This document shows positions 6,897 through 15,712 of a stretch of 61,380 nucleotides of DNA, one piece after another (within the stretch, counting starts at the first letter, position 1; every line of letters begins with the position of its first letter). The notes below the pieces were generated by a model that saw nothing but the letters and a program-made list of their open reading frames with translations, searched no databases and was not told where the DNA came from. The stretch comes from Nitrosomonadales bacterium (GTDB lineage: Bacteria > Pseudomonadota > Gammaproteobacteria > Burkholderiales > Gallionellaceae): NCBI GenBank assembly GCA_016213335.1, contig JACRAQ010000065.1, positions 1 to 61,380 on the forward strand, given 5' to 3'. Position numbers and translations under genes: made by a program.

Positions 6897-9260
6897 ATGA
6901 AGGCACTGGACAAAAAATTGTGGCGCGACCTGTGGCACATGCGAGGCCAGGCGCTGGCCATTGCGCTGGTGGTGATGTGCGGTGTCGGCACCTACATCAT
7001 GTTCCTGTCCACCCTGGGGGCGCTGCGCGCAACGCAGGCAAGCTATTACCGCGAATACCGTTTCGCCGAGGCATTCGTCAGCCTCAAGCGCGCGCCGGAA
7101 TCGCTGCGCCAGCGGCTGCAGGACATTACCGGCATAGACCGGGTGGAGACGCGGGTGGTGGCGCCCATCCGCCTGGAGATGCCCGATTTTCCCGAGCCGG
7201 TGACGGCGCTCATGGTGTCATTGCCCGACGACGGCCAGCAGGCGCTCAACGCGCTTTACCTGCGCGAGGGACGCCTGCCCGCGCCGGGCCGTGGCGACGA
7301 GGTGGTGGTGAGCACGCCGTTCGCGCAGGCGCACAAGCTCAAGCCGGGAGATCGCTTCACCGCCACGCTCAATGGCCGCCGCCAGCCGCTGACCCTGGTG
7401 GGCACGGCGCTGTCGCCGGAATTCGTGCAGCAACTGCGGCCCGGCGCGGCCTTTCCCGATTACAAACGCTACGGGGTGATGTGGATGGGGCGCCAGGCAT
7501 TGGGCCGGGCCTATGATCTGGAGGGCGCCTTCAACGATGCCGCTTTCAGCCTGCTGCGCGGCGCCGATGCGCAATCGGCCATAGACCGGATAGACGACCT
7601 GCTCAAGCCGTATGGCGGGCTTGGCGCCTATGCGCGCAAGGACCAGCGCTCGCACCGTTTCCTTTCCGAGGAATTCCAGCAGCTCGGCACGCTGGCCAGC
7701 CTGTTTCCCGGCATGTTCATGGGCATTGCCGCATTCCTGCTGAACGTGGTGATCAGCCGCCAGGTGGCGATGCAGCGCGAACAGATCGCCACGCTCAAGG
7801 CCTTCGGCTACAGCAATGGCGATGTGATCTTCCACTACCTGAAGCTGGTGGCGATGATCGCCGTGCTGGGCATTGCGGGCGGCACGGCGCTGGGGCTGTG
7901 GCTGGGCAAGCTGCTTTCCGCGCTGTACATGGAGTTTTACCATTTTCCCTACCTGATATTCGCGCTGCATCCCGCCACGTTTGCGGAGGCCGCTGCCGCG
8001 ACCCTGCTGGCTGCGGTGGCGGGGACGCTGTTTGCGGTATGGCGCGCGGCAGCGCTGCGCCCGGCGCAGGCGATGCGTCCCGAGCCGCCGGCGCGCTACC
8101 GCGAATCGGTGGTGGAACAGCTCGGGCTCAAGCGCTGGCTGTCGCAGCCGACGCGCATGATCATCCGTCACCTGCAGCGCCGCGCGCTGAAATCGCTGCT
8201 GACGCTGCTGGGCATTGCCCTCGCGTGCGGCATCATCCTCACTGGCCTGTTCCAGCGCGACACCGTTGGTTACATGCTGCATGTCCAGTACGGCATGTCG
8301 CAGCGCGAGGATATTTCGGTGACCTTTACCGACCCCGCCAGCCGCCGCGCGCTCTTCGACTTGCAGGGGCTGCCGGGTGTAGAGCATGTCGAGGTGTTCC
8401 GCGCCGTCCCGGTGCGGCTGCGCAACGGGCAGAACAGTTACCGCACCGCCGTGCGCGGCGTGGAATCGGGCGGCGAAATCCAGCGTCTGCTGGACGCGGA
8501 TCTCCGCACCGTTGCCCTGCCACAGGACGGCATCCTGCTGACCGACCACCTCGGCAGGATATTGAACGTGAAACCCGGCGACACCCTTGAAGTGGAGGTT
8601 CTGGAAGGCAGCAGGCCGGTGCGCGAAACTACCGTCGTCGGCCTGGTCAAGGAATACATGGGGGTTTCCGGCTACATGGAGCTCGCCGCGCTGAACCGGC
8701 TGATGCGCGAAGGGCCGGTGATCTCGGGTGCGTATCTGAGCGTGGACAGCGCCTATCTCAACGAGTTGTTCCAGCGCTTCAAGGAAATGCCGCGCGTCGC
8801 CGGTGTGGCGGAAAGGGTGCAGGAGATCCGCAACTTCAACCGCGTCATGGACGAGACCATGCTGTTCTTTACCTATGTGGCTTCGATCTTCGCTGCCATC
8901 ATCGCCTTCGGCGTCATCTACAACAGCGCCCGCATCGCGCTCACCGAACGCAGCCGCGAGCTGGCGAGCCTGCGCGTGCTGGGCTTTACCCGGGGCGAAA
9001 TTTCCTACATCCTGCTGGGCGAGCTGGGTATCCTGACCATCCTCGCCATTCCGCTCGGGCTGTGGATGGGTAACTGGATGTGCTACTACATTGCGCACAG
9101 CATGCAGAATGACCTGTTTCGCGTGCCGGTGATACTGGTGCCCGCCACCTATGCCTTTGCCGCAACGGTGGTGCTGGTCTCGGCCATATTTTCCGGCATG
9201 GTTGTGCGGCGCAGGCTGGACCGGCTGGACCTGATTGCTGTATTGAAAACTGCGGAGTAA
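6897..9260 (+). CDS. FtsX-like ABC transporter permease
   Basis: This 787-residue inner-membrane permease partners the ATPase just upstream. It has an N-terminal membrane helix (about residues 17-38), then a large periplasmic region. Two FtsX/MacB-type four-helix modules follow, at about residues 270-390 (GIAAFLLNVVISRQVAMQREQ then KAFGYSNGDV) and about 655-780 (AAIIAFGVIYNSARIALTERS then LRVLGFTRGEI). The repeated S/RELA-x-LRVLG-type coupling motif contacts the ATPase in this family. The fused double module resembles predicted lipoprotein or peptide exporters rather than single-module MacB. It is co-oriented with the preceding genes and probably co-transcribed with them. Confidence 0.88.
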   Translation: MKALDKKLWRDLWHMRGQALAIALVVMCGVGTYIMFLSTLGALRATQASYYREYRFAEAFVSLKRAPESLRQRLQDITGIDRVETRVVAPIRLEMPDFPEPVTALMVSLPDDGQQALNALYLREGRLPAPGRGDEVVVSTPFAQAHKLKPGDRFTATLNGRRQPLTLVGTALSPEFVQQLRPGAAFPDYKRYGVMWMGRQALGRAYDLEGAFNDAAFSLLRGADAQSAIDRIDDLLKPYGGLGAYARKDQRSHRFLSEEFQQLGTLASLFPGMFMGIAAFLLNVVISRQVAMQREQIATLKAFGYSNGDVIFHYLKLVAMIAVLGIAGGTALGLWLGKLLSALYMEFYHFPYLIFALHPATFAEAAAATLLAAVAGTLFAVWRAAALRPAQAMRPEPPARYRESVVEQLGLKRWLSQPTRMIIRHLQRRALKSLLTLLGIALACGIILTGLFQRDTVGYMLHVQYGMSQREDISVTFTDPASRRALFDLQGLPGVEHVEVFRAVPVRLRNGQNSYRTAVRGVESGGEIQRLLDADLRTVALPQDGILLTDHLGRILNVKPGDTLEVEVLEGSRPVRETTVVGLVKEYMGVSGYMELAALNRLMREGPVISGAYLSVDSAYLNELFQRFKEMPRVAGVAERVQEIRNFNRVMDETMLFFTYVASIFAAIIAFGVIYNSARIALTERSRELASLRVLGFTRGEISYILLGELGILTILAIPLGLWMGNWMCYYIAHSMQNDLFRVPVILVPATYAFAATVVLVSAIFSGMVVRRRLDRLDLIAVLKTAE

Positions 9261-9311
9261 GTTTATTGAGCTTTCCAAAATACATGACAGTGTTGCCGCA
9301 ATTGAAAACCG

Positions 9312-9389
9312 CCCCCACCCTCAATCCCTCCCCCGAAAGGAGAGGGAAGACAAGCCCTTCTCCCTCCGGGGGAAGGGTTGGGAAGGGGG
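9312..9389. repeat. GC-rich inverted repeat between permease and adaptor genes
   Basis: C-rich arm 9312-9347 (CCCCCACCCTCAATCCCTCC and following bases) is complementary to G-rich arm 9361-9389 (GGGGGAAGGGTTGGGAAGGG). Composition and layout resemble the repeat at 4141-4245, so it is probably another copy of the same dispersed element. It may attenuate or stabilise the exporter transcript between permease and adaptor. Confidence 0.6.
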
Positions 9390-9453
9390 AAAAAGCTGTC
9401 ACGAGTTATGGAAAATTCAATAGCTGCGTTCCCATTTTGAATTGGAGCGAGTC

Positions 9454-10650
9454 ATGGCAACCAGAGTGCAATGGCGTAGACGCATCGCCTTCTTCGTAAT
9501 CGTGGCAGCGGTTGCCGCAGGACTGTTTTTCGGCTTCCGCACGCAGCCGGTGGCCGTTGATTCGGGCGTGGCCACGCGCGGCCCGTTGCGCGTCACCATC
9601 CAGCAGGAAGGCCGAACCCGCGTAGTTGACCGCTACGTGGTATCCGCGCCGGTCAGCGCCTATGCGCGGCGCGTCGAACTGGATGTGGGCGACGCCGTGA
9701 AACGCGGTGACGCGCTGGCCTATCTGGAGCCGCCGCGCGCCGAAGTGCTGGATGTGCGGCGCAACGCCGAGGCAGCAGCCCGCGTCGAAGCGGCGCAGGA
9801 CAACCTCAACGCTGCCGAGCAGAATGCCCAGGCTGCACGCTCCAATGCCGAGCTGGCGCAAAAGGAGCTGGCGCGGATCAAAGCCTTGCGCTCCGGCAAG
9901 TTTGTCGCTGCCGAAGCCGAAGACCGCGCCGCCACCCAGGCCGAACGCACGGCCTCGGCGTTGCGCTCGGCCGAGTTTGCCGTGGCTACCGCACAGCACG
10001 TATTGGAGGCGGAGCGCACGGCACTGCGCTACGCGGGGAGGGCAGGCGCGAGGGCGCCCATCGTGGTGCGCTCGCCGGTAAACGGGCGCGTGCTGAAAAT
10101 CCCCCGCATCAGCGAAGGCGTGGTGGCAGCGGGGCAGGCGCTGCTCGAAATCGGCGATCCGGGCGCGCTGGAGGTTGAGGTGGATGTGCTGACGGCGGAT
10201 GCGGTGCGCCTCAAACCCGGAACCAGGGTGGTATTCGAACGCTGGGGTGGCGAAGGCGAGCTGGAGGGCGCGGTGCGCGTGGTGGAGCCGGCTGGTTTCA
10301 CCAAGGTGTCGGCGCTGGGGGTGGAGGAGCAGCGGGTGTGGGTCATCGTCAGCTTCGCTTCACCAGCAACAATGTGGCGGCAGCTTGGCGACGGCTACCG
10401 CGTGGAAGCCAGGTTCATCCTGTGGGAAGACAGTAATGTCCTGCAAATCCCGGCCAGCGCGCTGTTCCGCGAGGGCGATGGCTGGTCGCTGTTTGCGGTG
10501 CAGCAAGGCAGGGCGGTGAAGCGCGGCGTTCAGGTAGGCCAGCGCAACGGGCTGAGCGCCCAGATCCTGTCCGGCATCAGCGAAGGGGAGCGGGTCATCA
10601 CCCACCCCGACGACCGGGTGCGCGATGGCGTGAGGGTGGCGCTGCGATAA
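9454..10650 (+). CDS. HlyD/RND-type membrane fusion protein
   Basis: This 398-residue periplasmic adaptor links an inner-membrane exporter to an outer-membrane channel. It has an N-terminal membrane anchor (about 9-28), a lipoyl-like hairpin half (VSAPVSAYARRVELDVGDAV), and a long Ala/Glu-rich alpha-helical hairpin (about 85-175). The second lipoyl half (APIVVRSPVNGRVLKI) and a beta-barrel region (IPASALFREGDGWSLFAV to GLSAQILSGISEGERVI) follow. The ATG at 9454 is chosen over an upstream TTG because GGAGCGA precedes it. It follows the ABC ATPase and permease after a repeat-containing gap, so it is probably their adaptor. No outer-membrane factor gene is nearby, so a TolC-like protein from elsewhere is implied. 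Confidence 0.87.
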   Translation: MATRVQWRRRIAFFVIVAAVAAGLFFGFRTQPVAVDSGVATRGPLRVTIQQEGRTRVVDRYVVSAPVSAYARRVELDVGDAVKRGDALAYLEPPRAEVLDVRRNAEAAARVEAAQDNLNAAEQNAQAARSNAELAQKELARIKALRSGKFVAAEAEDRAATQAERTASALRSAEFAVATAQHVLEAERTALRYAGRAGARAPIVVRSPVNGRVLKIPRISEGVVAAGQALLEIGDPGALEVEVDVLTADAVRLKPGTRVVFERWGGEGELEGAVRVVEPAGFTKVSALGVEEQRVWVIVSFASPATMWRQLGDGYRVEARFILWEDSNVLQIPASALFREGDGWSLFAVQQGRAVKRGVQVGQRNGLSAQILSGISEGERVITHPDDRVRDGVRVALR

Positions 10651-10678
10651 GCCATTTGGCCATAACTGGGGAAACAAC

Positions 10679-12373
10679 ATGTTAGACGAATTCGCGCATG
10701 AGCCGCGTGTTGCTTATTTCACGATGGAGATTGCCCTGCGTAACGAGATACCCACCTACGCGGGCGGCCTGGGCATACTCGCCGGCGATACCATGCGCTC
10801 GGCCACCGATCTCGACATGCCGATGGTCGCTGTCAGCCTTGTCAGCCGGGCCGGTTACTTCCGCCAGGAAATTGATGCGCAGGGCAGGCAACTCGAGCAT
10901 CCGGCAATTTGGGATCCCCGTCAGTGGGCCAAGCCGCTCGATGCAAAGATTGCCGTGCCGATTGATGGCCGCATGGTCTGGATTGGCGCCTGGCTGTATG
11001 TTCTGGAAGGCAGCATGGGCGGCCGCCAGCCGGTGCTGCTGCTCGACACCGACCTGAACGAGAATAGCAGCGAAGACCGTGAAATCACCCACTATCTCTA
11101 TGGCGGTGACATCACCTACCGCCTCAAGCAGGAGATCGTGCTGGGTATCGGCGGCGTGCGTTTGCTGCAGGCGGCAGGCTTCAATATCCGCCATTACCAT
11201 ATGAACGAAGGGCATTCTGCATTGCTCGGCCTGGAGCTGATGCGGCGCTACACCTACTCCGCCGAGGAAGTGCGTCCGGGAGAAACCCCGTATGACATTC
11301 CCCGCGTGCGCGACCTGTGCAGCTTCACCACGCATACGCCGGTCGAAGCCGGCCATGACCGCTTTCCCTACGACATGGTTCAGCGCATTCTCGACAATGG
11401 GTTCGACATCAGGGTAATCAGGAGCCTGGCTGGTGATGACAGCCTGAACATGACGCGGCTGGCGTTGAACCTGAGCGAGTTCGTCAATGGTGTCGCAAAA
11501 AGGCATGCCGAGATATCGAATGCGATGTTTCCCGGTTACAAGGTACATGCGATTACCAATGGCGTGCATCCTTTCACCTGGGCCTCGGAAAATTTCCGCC
11601 AGCTCTACGACCATTACCTGCCGGGCTGGTGCCATGAGCCGCAACTGCTGATGCGCGCCGATTGTTGCATGCCGGAAGCGGCAATCTGGGAAGCGCATGT
11701 GCAGGCTAAGCGGCATCTGATCGAAAAAGTGCAGCTGCTGACCGGCACGGTGTTGAAGCCGGATATCCCGATTCTCGGTTTTGCGCGGCGCATGACGGCT
11801 TACAAGCGCCCTGATCTGTTGTTTAGCGACTTGAACCGGCTGCAGGAAATTGCGCGCAGCCATCCGTTCCAGATTGTGCTTGCCGGCAAGGCGCATCCCA
11901 AAGATGAAAGCGGCAAACAGATGATAGAGCAATTGCACGCGCACGCCCGGGCGCTATCGGGCTCGATCCCTGTTGCCTACCTTCCGGAGTACGACATGGC
12001 GCTGGCGCAGACGCTGACAGCCGGTGTGGATGTGTGGGTCAACACGCCGTTACCGCCTCTCGAGGCTTCCGGCACCAGCGGCATGAAGGCTGCGTTCAAC
12101 GGTGTGCCCAACCTGTCGGTGCTGGACGGCTGGTGGGTCGAGGGTTGCATCGAAGGCGTATCCGGGTGGGCGATTGGTGACGCCGCTGGAATCCCGGGCG
12201 ACAATGCGCGCACGCTCTACGACAAGCTCGAGCAGGTGGTGCTGCCGCTCTATTTCAATGCCGATCGCAGCGGCTGGATCCGGGTGATGAAGAATGCGAT
12301 CAGCAAGAATGCCTCCTATTTCAACAGCCACCGCATGATGCGGCGCTACGCGACCGAGGCTTATGCGAGATGA
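10679..12373 (+). CDS. glgP: Alpha-glucan (glycogen) phosphorylase, short form
   Basis: It releases glucose 1-phosphate from glycogen or maltodextrin by phosphorolysis with a pyridoxal-phosphate cofactor. The 564-residue protein belongs to the short GT35 type (YFTMEIALRNEIPTYAGGLG; HYHMNEGHSALLG; ITNGVHPFTWAS; FARRMTAYKRPDLL). The segment PLEASGTSGMKAAFNGV contains the lysine that holds PLP in this family. Glycogen phosphorylases of the E. coli type are about 800 residues; this compact version is typical of many other bacteria and archaea. GGGGAAAC precedes the ATG. No other glycogen gene is adjacent. It was probably transcribed apart from the exporter genes, though only 28 bases separate it from the adaptor. 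Confidence 0.9.
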   Translation: MLDEFAHEPRVAYFTMEIALRNEIPTYAGGLGILAGDTMRSATDLDMPMVAVSLVSRAGYFRQEIDAQGRQLEHPAIWDPRQWAKPLDAKIAVPIDGRMVWIGAWLYVLEGSMGGRQPVLLLDTDLNENSSEDREITHYLYGGDITYRLKQEIVLGIGGVRLLQAAGFNIRHYHMNEGHSALLGLELMRRYTYSAEEVRPGETPYDIPRVRDLCSFTTHTPVEAGHDRFPYDMVQRILDNGFDIRVIRSLAGDDSLNMTRLALNLSEFVNGVAKRHAEISNAMFPGYKVHAITNGVHPFTWASENFRQLYDHYLPGWCHEPQLLMRADCCMPEAAIWEAHVQAKRHLIEKVQLLTGTVLKPDIPILGFARRMTAYKRPDLLFSDLNRLQEIARSHPFQIVLAGKAHPKDESGKQMIEQLHAHARALSGSIPVAYLPEYDMALAQTLTAGVDVWVNTPLPPLEASGTSGMKAAFNGVPNLSVLDGWWVEGCIEGVSGWAIGDAAGIPGDNARTLYDKLEQVVLPLYFNADRSGWIRVMKNAISKNASYFNSHRMMRRYATEAYAR

Positions 12374-12414
12374 TTGCTGCGAACAAGCCTGTGCCGCGCA
12401 TTCGCAACTGCTTT

Positions 12415-13275
12415 TCATTTCTGCCTGAGGGTGTCTTTCACTGCCGGATAGCGCAACGCCACCCTCAATTCCCGCTTCATTCTTTCGTTCGTTAACCGCC
12501 GCGATTCGTTCATGAATGACCAAAGCGCCGGAGAGACCGTGCGCTCGGCTTCCGCACGCGGCAGGCGGAGAGGGCGCGGCAGGCCGAATGCATCGGCTAC
12601 GACATCGAAATACTCGCCCATCTTCATCTGGCTGTCATCGCTGGCGTGGTAGACGCGGTTCGGCTTCGCGTAGCGCAGCGCCGCTACCACGATGCGCGCC
12701 AGATCGTCTGCATGGATGTGGTTGGTGTAGCTGTCTTCTTCGTGCGCGATGGCGGCCACGCCCGTGCGCAGCCTGTCCAGTGGCAGGCGGTCGGCGGCGT
12801 AGATGCCCGGCACGCGCAGGATGCTGGCGTTTACGCCATTGAGTTTTGCCCAGCGGCGTATCTGCCTTTCCGCATCGGCACGGAGTTTCGCGCGGGTTGT
12901 TTGCGGCTTGAGCGGGCGCGTTTCTTCCACTGCCGCGCCGCCGCAATCGCCATAGACGCCGCTGGTGCTGATATAGAGGAGCTGTCCGGGGAGCGCGCCG
13001 CGCGACAGGGCGGCAAGGAGGTTGCGGGTGCGGCTGTCGTGGTTGCCGCTGCCGGGAGGCGGCGCAAAGTGCAGCACGATGTGCGCCAGCCCGGCCAGCC
13101 GGTGCAGACTGCGCGCATTATCCAGGTCGCCCGGCACTGGGATGATGCCCGCTTGCCGCAACGTGCCAAAGCGCGCGGCATTGCGCGCCAGACCGAACAG
13201 GCGGTAGCGCTTATTCAAGAGCAGAGCCGCACGCAACGCGATGTCCCCGCAGCCGGCGATCAGGATTCGAGTCAC
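12415..13275 (-). CDS. NAD(P)-dependent SDR/epimerase family protein (YeeZ-like)
   Basis: This 286-residue Rossmann-fold protein begins MTRILIAGCGDIALRAALLL, with a GxGxxA nucleotide-binding loop. It has the extended-SDR motif LLYISTSGVYGDCGG (the S/Y region of the active site), then RVPGIYAADRLPLDRLR and YTNHIHADDLARI. This is the pattern of YeeZ-like NAD-dependent epimerase/dehydratases whose substrate is unknown. A canonical YxxxK is not obvious, so catalysis is uncertain. It is the last gene of the leftward hem block, 24 bases after hemY, and probably co-transcribed with it. Confidence 0.82.
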   Translation of the reverse strand: MTRILIAGCGDIALRAALLLNKRYRLFGLARNAARFGTLRQAGIIPVPGDLDNARSLHRLAGLAHIVLHFAPPPGSGNHDSRTRNLLAALSRGALPGQLLYISTSGVYGDCGGAAVEETRPLKPQTTRAKLRADAERQIRRWAKLNGVNASILRVPGIYAADRLPLDRLRTGVAAIAHEEDSYTNHIHADDLARIVVAALRYAKPNRVYHASDDSQMKMGEYFDVVADAFGLPRPLRLPRAEAERTVSPALWSFMNESRRLTNERMKRELRVALRYPAVKDTLRQK

Positions 13276-13299
13276 GGCAGAATCCCCGGCATTCGGAAC

Positions 13300-14481
13300 T
13301 CAGCCATCGTTCTTTATCAGCTCCATCGCCTTCTGGAAATACCGGAACGCTTCGTCGGGCTTCTGCAGCTTCTCGGCCAGTTGCCCCAGCGCAGTATAGG
13401 CGGCGCGCGTCGGCCTCACGCTGATGCTGGCATCCAGATAGTTCTGCGCCTTGCCCCACAGTTTCTGGTGCAGGCACAGTTTGCCCAGTGCCAGCAGCAA
13501 CCCGGCATCCTGCGGGTGCTGCGCCAGCCAGCGCTCGGCCCGCTCGATCTGCCGCACCGCATCGCCCGCCAGGCAATCGCCATACAGCGCCACCAGATCG
13601 CCATCCCACTGTTCCTCCAGGCTGCCGGTCAGGATCTGCTGGGCGCTTTCGCAGTCGCCCACCCCGATGAAGGCGCGTGCGGCCGCAGCGGCAATTTTGC
13701 TGCGGCGCCTGAATCCGCCGGGAATGCTTTTCCATACCGCATGCAGCGCCTGGACGTCCTGCGCCTGCGCGCCGATTTTTTCCAGCCAGGCCTGCTGGCG
13801 CATTTGCGCGGCAGTGGCGGCATCAATCGCGTCACGCTTTTCCAGGCGAGTTACGGTATCCAGCACCGCATCCCAGTTACTCCCCTGCTGTTGCGCCTTG
13901 AGTTCCAGGTGCAGCGCGCCGGCATGGTTTTTGACTCCCGCATCGCGCAGCGCTTTCAGCGAGTCCAGCGCCGCCTGCGGCTGGTGCTGGTCAAGGCTGA
14001 ATTTGGTGGCAGCCATCAGGCGCATGGTGGCTTCGCCCACCGTCTTGCCTTCGGCTGCCGCGAGGTAGGCGTCGCGCTCGCCGAATTTGCGCAGCTCGTG
14101 CGCGGCGCGAGCCGCGATGATGGGGTTGATGCCGGAGGACTCACCCAGCTCCATGGCTTGCGCCGCCGCCTTTTCCGCCGCTGCGTAACGGCCTTCGAAA
14201 AAAGCGGTCAGCGCTTCCATCATGGCCGAGCGTCCTTTGGCCTGGGTGCGCTCGGCGCGGAAACGGCGCACATGGGCGGGCAGGCGCACGGCGGCCAGAG
14301 CGAGTTGCAGGGAGAAATAGGCGAGCGCGAACAGCCCCAGCAGCATCAGCAGGAACAGGGCGAGCGACATCTCAATGCGGTAGGGCGGGTAAACGAGCTG
14401 CAGGTAGCCAGAATTATGCGAGGCCAGCGCCACCGCCACGGCCAGCGCAAATAGCAGCAGCAGCCAGAACAGGAACTTCAT
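13300..14481 (-). CDS. hemY: HemY, membrane-anchored TPR protein of the hem operon
   Basis: This proteobacterial HemY is not the Bacillus protoporphyrinogen oxidase of the same name. The 393-residue inner-membrane protein has two N-terminal membrane helices (about 3-22 and 40-62: MKFLFWLLLLFALAVAVALA, then SLALFLLMLLGLFALAYF) and a cytoplasmic or periplasmic TPR-like helical domain (about 105-390). Its biochemical role is unproven; it is associated with late haem synthesis. It overlaps hemX by four bases and lies in the order hemC-hemD-hemX-hemY, which is the usual proteobacterial arrangement and confirms the name. Confidence 0.9.
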   Translation of the reverse strand: MKFLFWLLLLFALAVAVALASHNSGYLQLVYPPYRIEMSLALFLLMLLGLFALAYFSLQLALAAVRLPAHVRRFRAERTQAKGRSAMMEALTAFFEGRYAAAEKAAAQAMELGESSGINPIIAARAAHELRKFGERDAYLAAAEGKTVGEATMRLMAATKFSLDQHQPQAALDSLKALRDAGVKNHAGALHLELKAQQQGSNWDAVLDTVTRLEKRDAIDAATAAQMRQQAWLEKIGAQAQDVQALHAVWKSIPGGFRRRSKIAAAAARAFIGVGDCESAQQILTGSLEEQWDGDLVALYGDCLAGDAVRQIERAERWLAQHPQDAGLLLALGKLCLHQKLWGKAQNYLDASISVRPTRAAYTALGQLAEKLQKPDEAFRYFQKAMELIKNDG

Positions 14482-15545
14482 TGCGCCGCCTTTTCCCGCG
14501 AAGTGCGGAAATTGCGCACCGCCTCCAGGCTGGTGCCGATGTCCGGCACTTCGATATTGATGCTGGACTGGCGCAATTTCTGCAGGGTGACAACGGCCTG
14601 CGCCCCCTGGGCGGACTTTGCGTCAAAGTAGCGCGCCACCCATTCCTGCGCTGTTTGCAGGTCGCGCCTGAAGCCTGCCTCGTCGCGTGCCAGAAGCGCG
14701 AGGCGTGCGGACAGCAGGCGCAGCTTCAGGTTCTCGCGCAGGAAAAATGCCTGTGTGGGCGACAGCAGGGGCAGCTCGCGCTGTTCCATGTTTTCGATGC
14801 GTACCAGTTGCCTCGCCTCGGCCCAGATTTCGTGCAGCAGTTTCTGCCAGCCGGTGTACGCGAGCGGGGTGGCGGGGGCAGGCGATGCCTGACTATGTGC
14901 AACGCGGCTATCCTGCGCCAGCGGCAGCGCGTCCACTGCGGCAATCACGTTGTCGAGGCGGAGGTTGATGCCCGGTACATCCGCGTCCGGCAACGCGCGC
15001 AGCTTGTCCATGTCGCGGCCGATGATCTTGCGCAAGCCGTTCAGTGCGGCGCGATCCATGCGCTTCAGGCGCTCGTCTGCCTGCTGCATGGCGATCAGCG
15101 CGGCTTTTATGTTGGCGGAGAGCTGCAATTGTTGCGCGGCGATCAGCAGCATCTGCTCTACCTCGGCCAGCGCCGTCTCGTCGCGGCTGCCGGACAGTTC
15201 CCGGTACAGCGCGTCCAGCGCCGCACGCTGGCTCTGCGTTTCGGCAAAACGCGCTTCGAGCAGGCTCGTCCGGGCGGACAGCTCGCGCGCGGCTTCCTGC
15301 GCCTGTGCCACCAGCACCTGGCCAGCCTTGCTGTTGCCTTCCATTTCGGCCAGGCGGCGCGCCAGCTCCTGCTGCATGTTGCCGATCTGGCGGTGCGCAT
15401 CAAACCATTGCCACAGGAATATCGCCAGCACGGCAGCCAGCACGATCTGCGCGATGCCCATGCGCGAGAAACCCGCCGCGACGGGATTGCGTTGCGGTGC
15501 AGCGGGCGGCGGGCCCTGCTCCGGCGAAGAATCCTGTTCGCTCAC
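14478..15545 (-). CDS. hemX: HemX, membrane-anchored uroporphyrinogen-operon protein
   Basis: This 355-residue protein has a Pro/Gln-rich cytoplasmic start, one membrane helix (about 30-50: GIAQIVLAAVLAIFLWQWF) and a long coiled-coil stretch (about 52-120). The HemX domain follows, with ALIAMQQADERLKRMDR, then the conserved late segment LLSPTQAFFLRENLKLRLLS and ARYFDAKSAQ. HemX proteins are often annotated as uroporphyrinogen-III C-methyltransferases, but this domain lacks a methyltransferase fold. The role is probably scaffolding of haem enzymes. It sits between hemD and hemY in the standard order and is co-transcribed with hemY (four-base overlap). Confidence 0.9.
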   Translation of the reverse strand: MSEQDSSPEQGPPPAAPQRNPVAAGFSRMGIAQIVLAAVLAIFLWQWFDAHRQIGNMQQELARRLAEMEGNSKAGQVLVAQAQEAARELSARTSLLEARFAETQSQRAALDALYRELSGSRDETALAEVEQMLLIAAQQLQLSANIKAALIAMQQADERLKRMDRAALNGLRKIIGRDMDKLRALPDADVPGINLRLDNVIAAVDALPLAQDSRVAHSQASPAPATPLAYTGWQKLLHEIWAEARQLVRIENMEQRELPLLSPTQAFFLRENLKLRLLSARLALLARDEAGFRRDLQTAQEWVARYFDAKSAQGAQAVVTLQKLRQSSINIEVPDIGTSLEAVRNFRTSREKAAQ

Positions 15546-15585
15546 GCTGTTTTCTGTCCTTTTATCCTGAATACCTCAGTTCAAG

Positions 15586-15712
15586 CCACAGAGAACACAG
15601 AGTTCGCAGAGTATAAACAAACGGTATTGAGAGTTGCACATTCACCTATTGGGTGAGGCTACTAAAGGCGTGTAAACCCTGGCATTCTCTGTGTTCTCTG
15701 TGAACTCTGTGG
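15586..15712. repeat. Inverted CACAGAG-type repeat between hemD and hemX
   Basis: Left arm 15586-15611 (CCACAGAGAACACAGAGTTC and following) faces right arm 15687-15712, which reads CTCTGTGTTCTCTGTGAACT and on to GG. The arms are built from an ACAGAG unit and can form a long hairpin with a loop of about 75 bases. The right arm ends at the hemD stop codon. CACAGAG repeats of this kind are dispersed in many environmental proteobacteria; the hairpin could shape expression between hemD and hemX. Confidence 0.65.

Noticed and set aside
7218-9278. Long leftward frame opposite the FtsX-like permease
   Set aside because: Shadow of the permease; Gln/His/Arg-rich composition typical of antisense frames.
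12646-14454. Long (602 codons) rightward frame opposite the SDR and hemY genes
   Set aside because: Antisense shadow of GC-rich real genes; no domain pattern.
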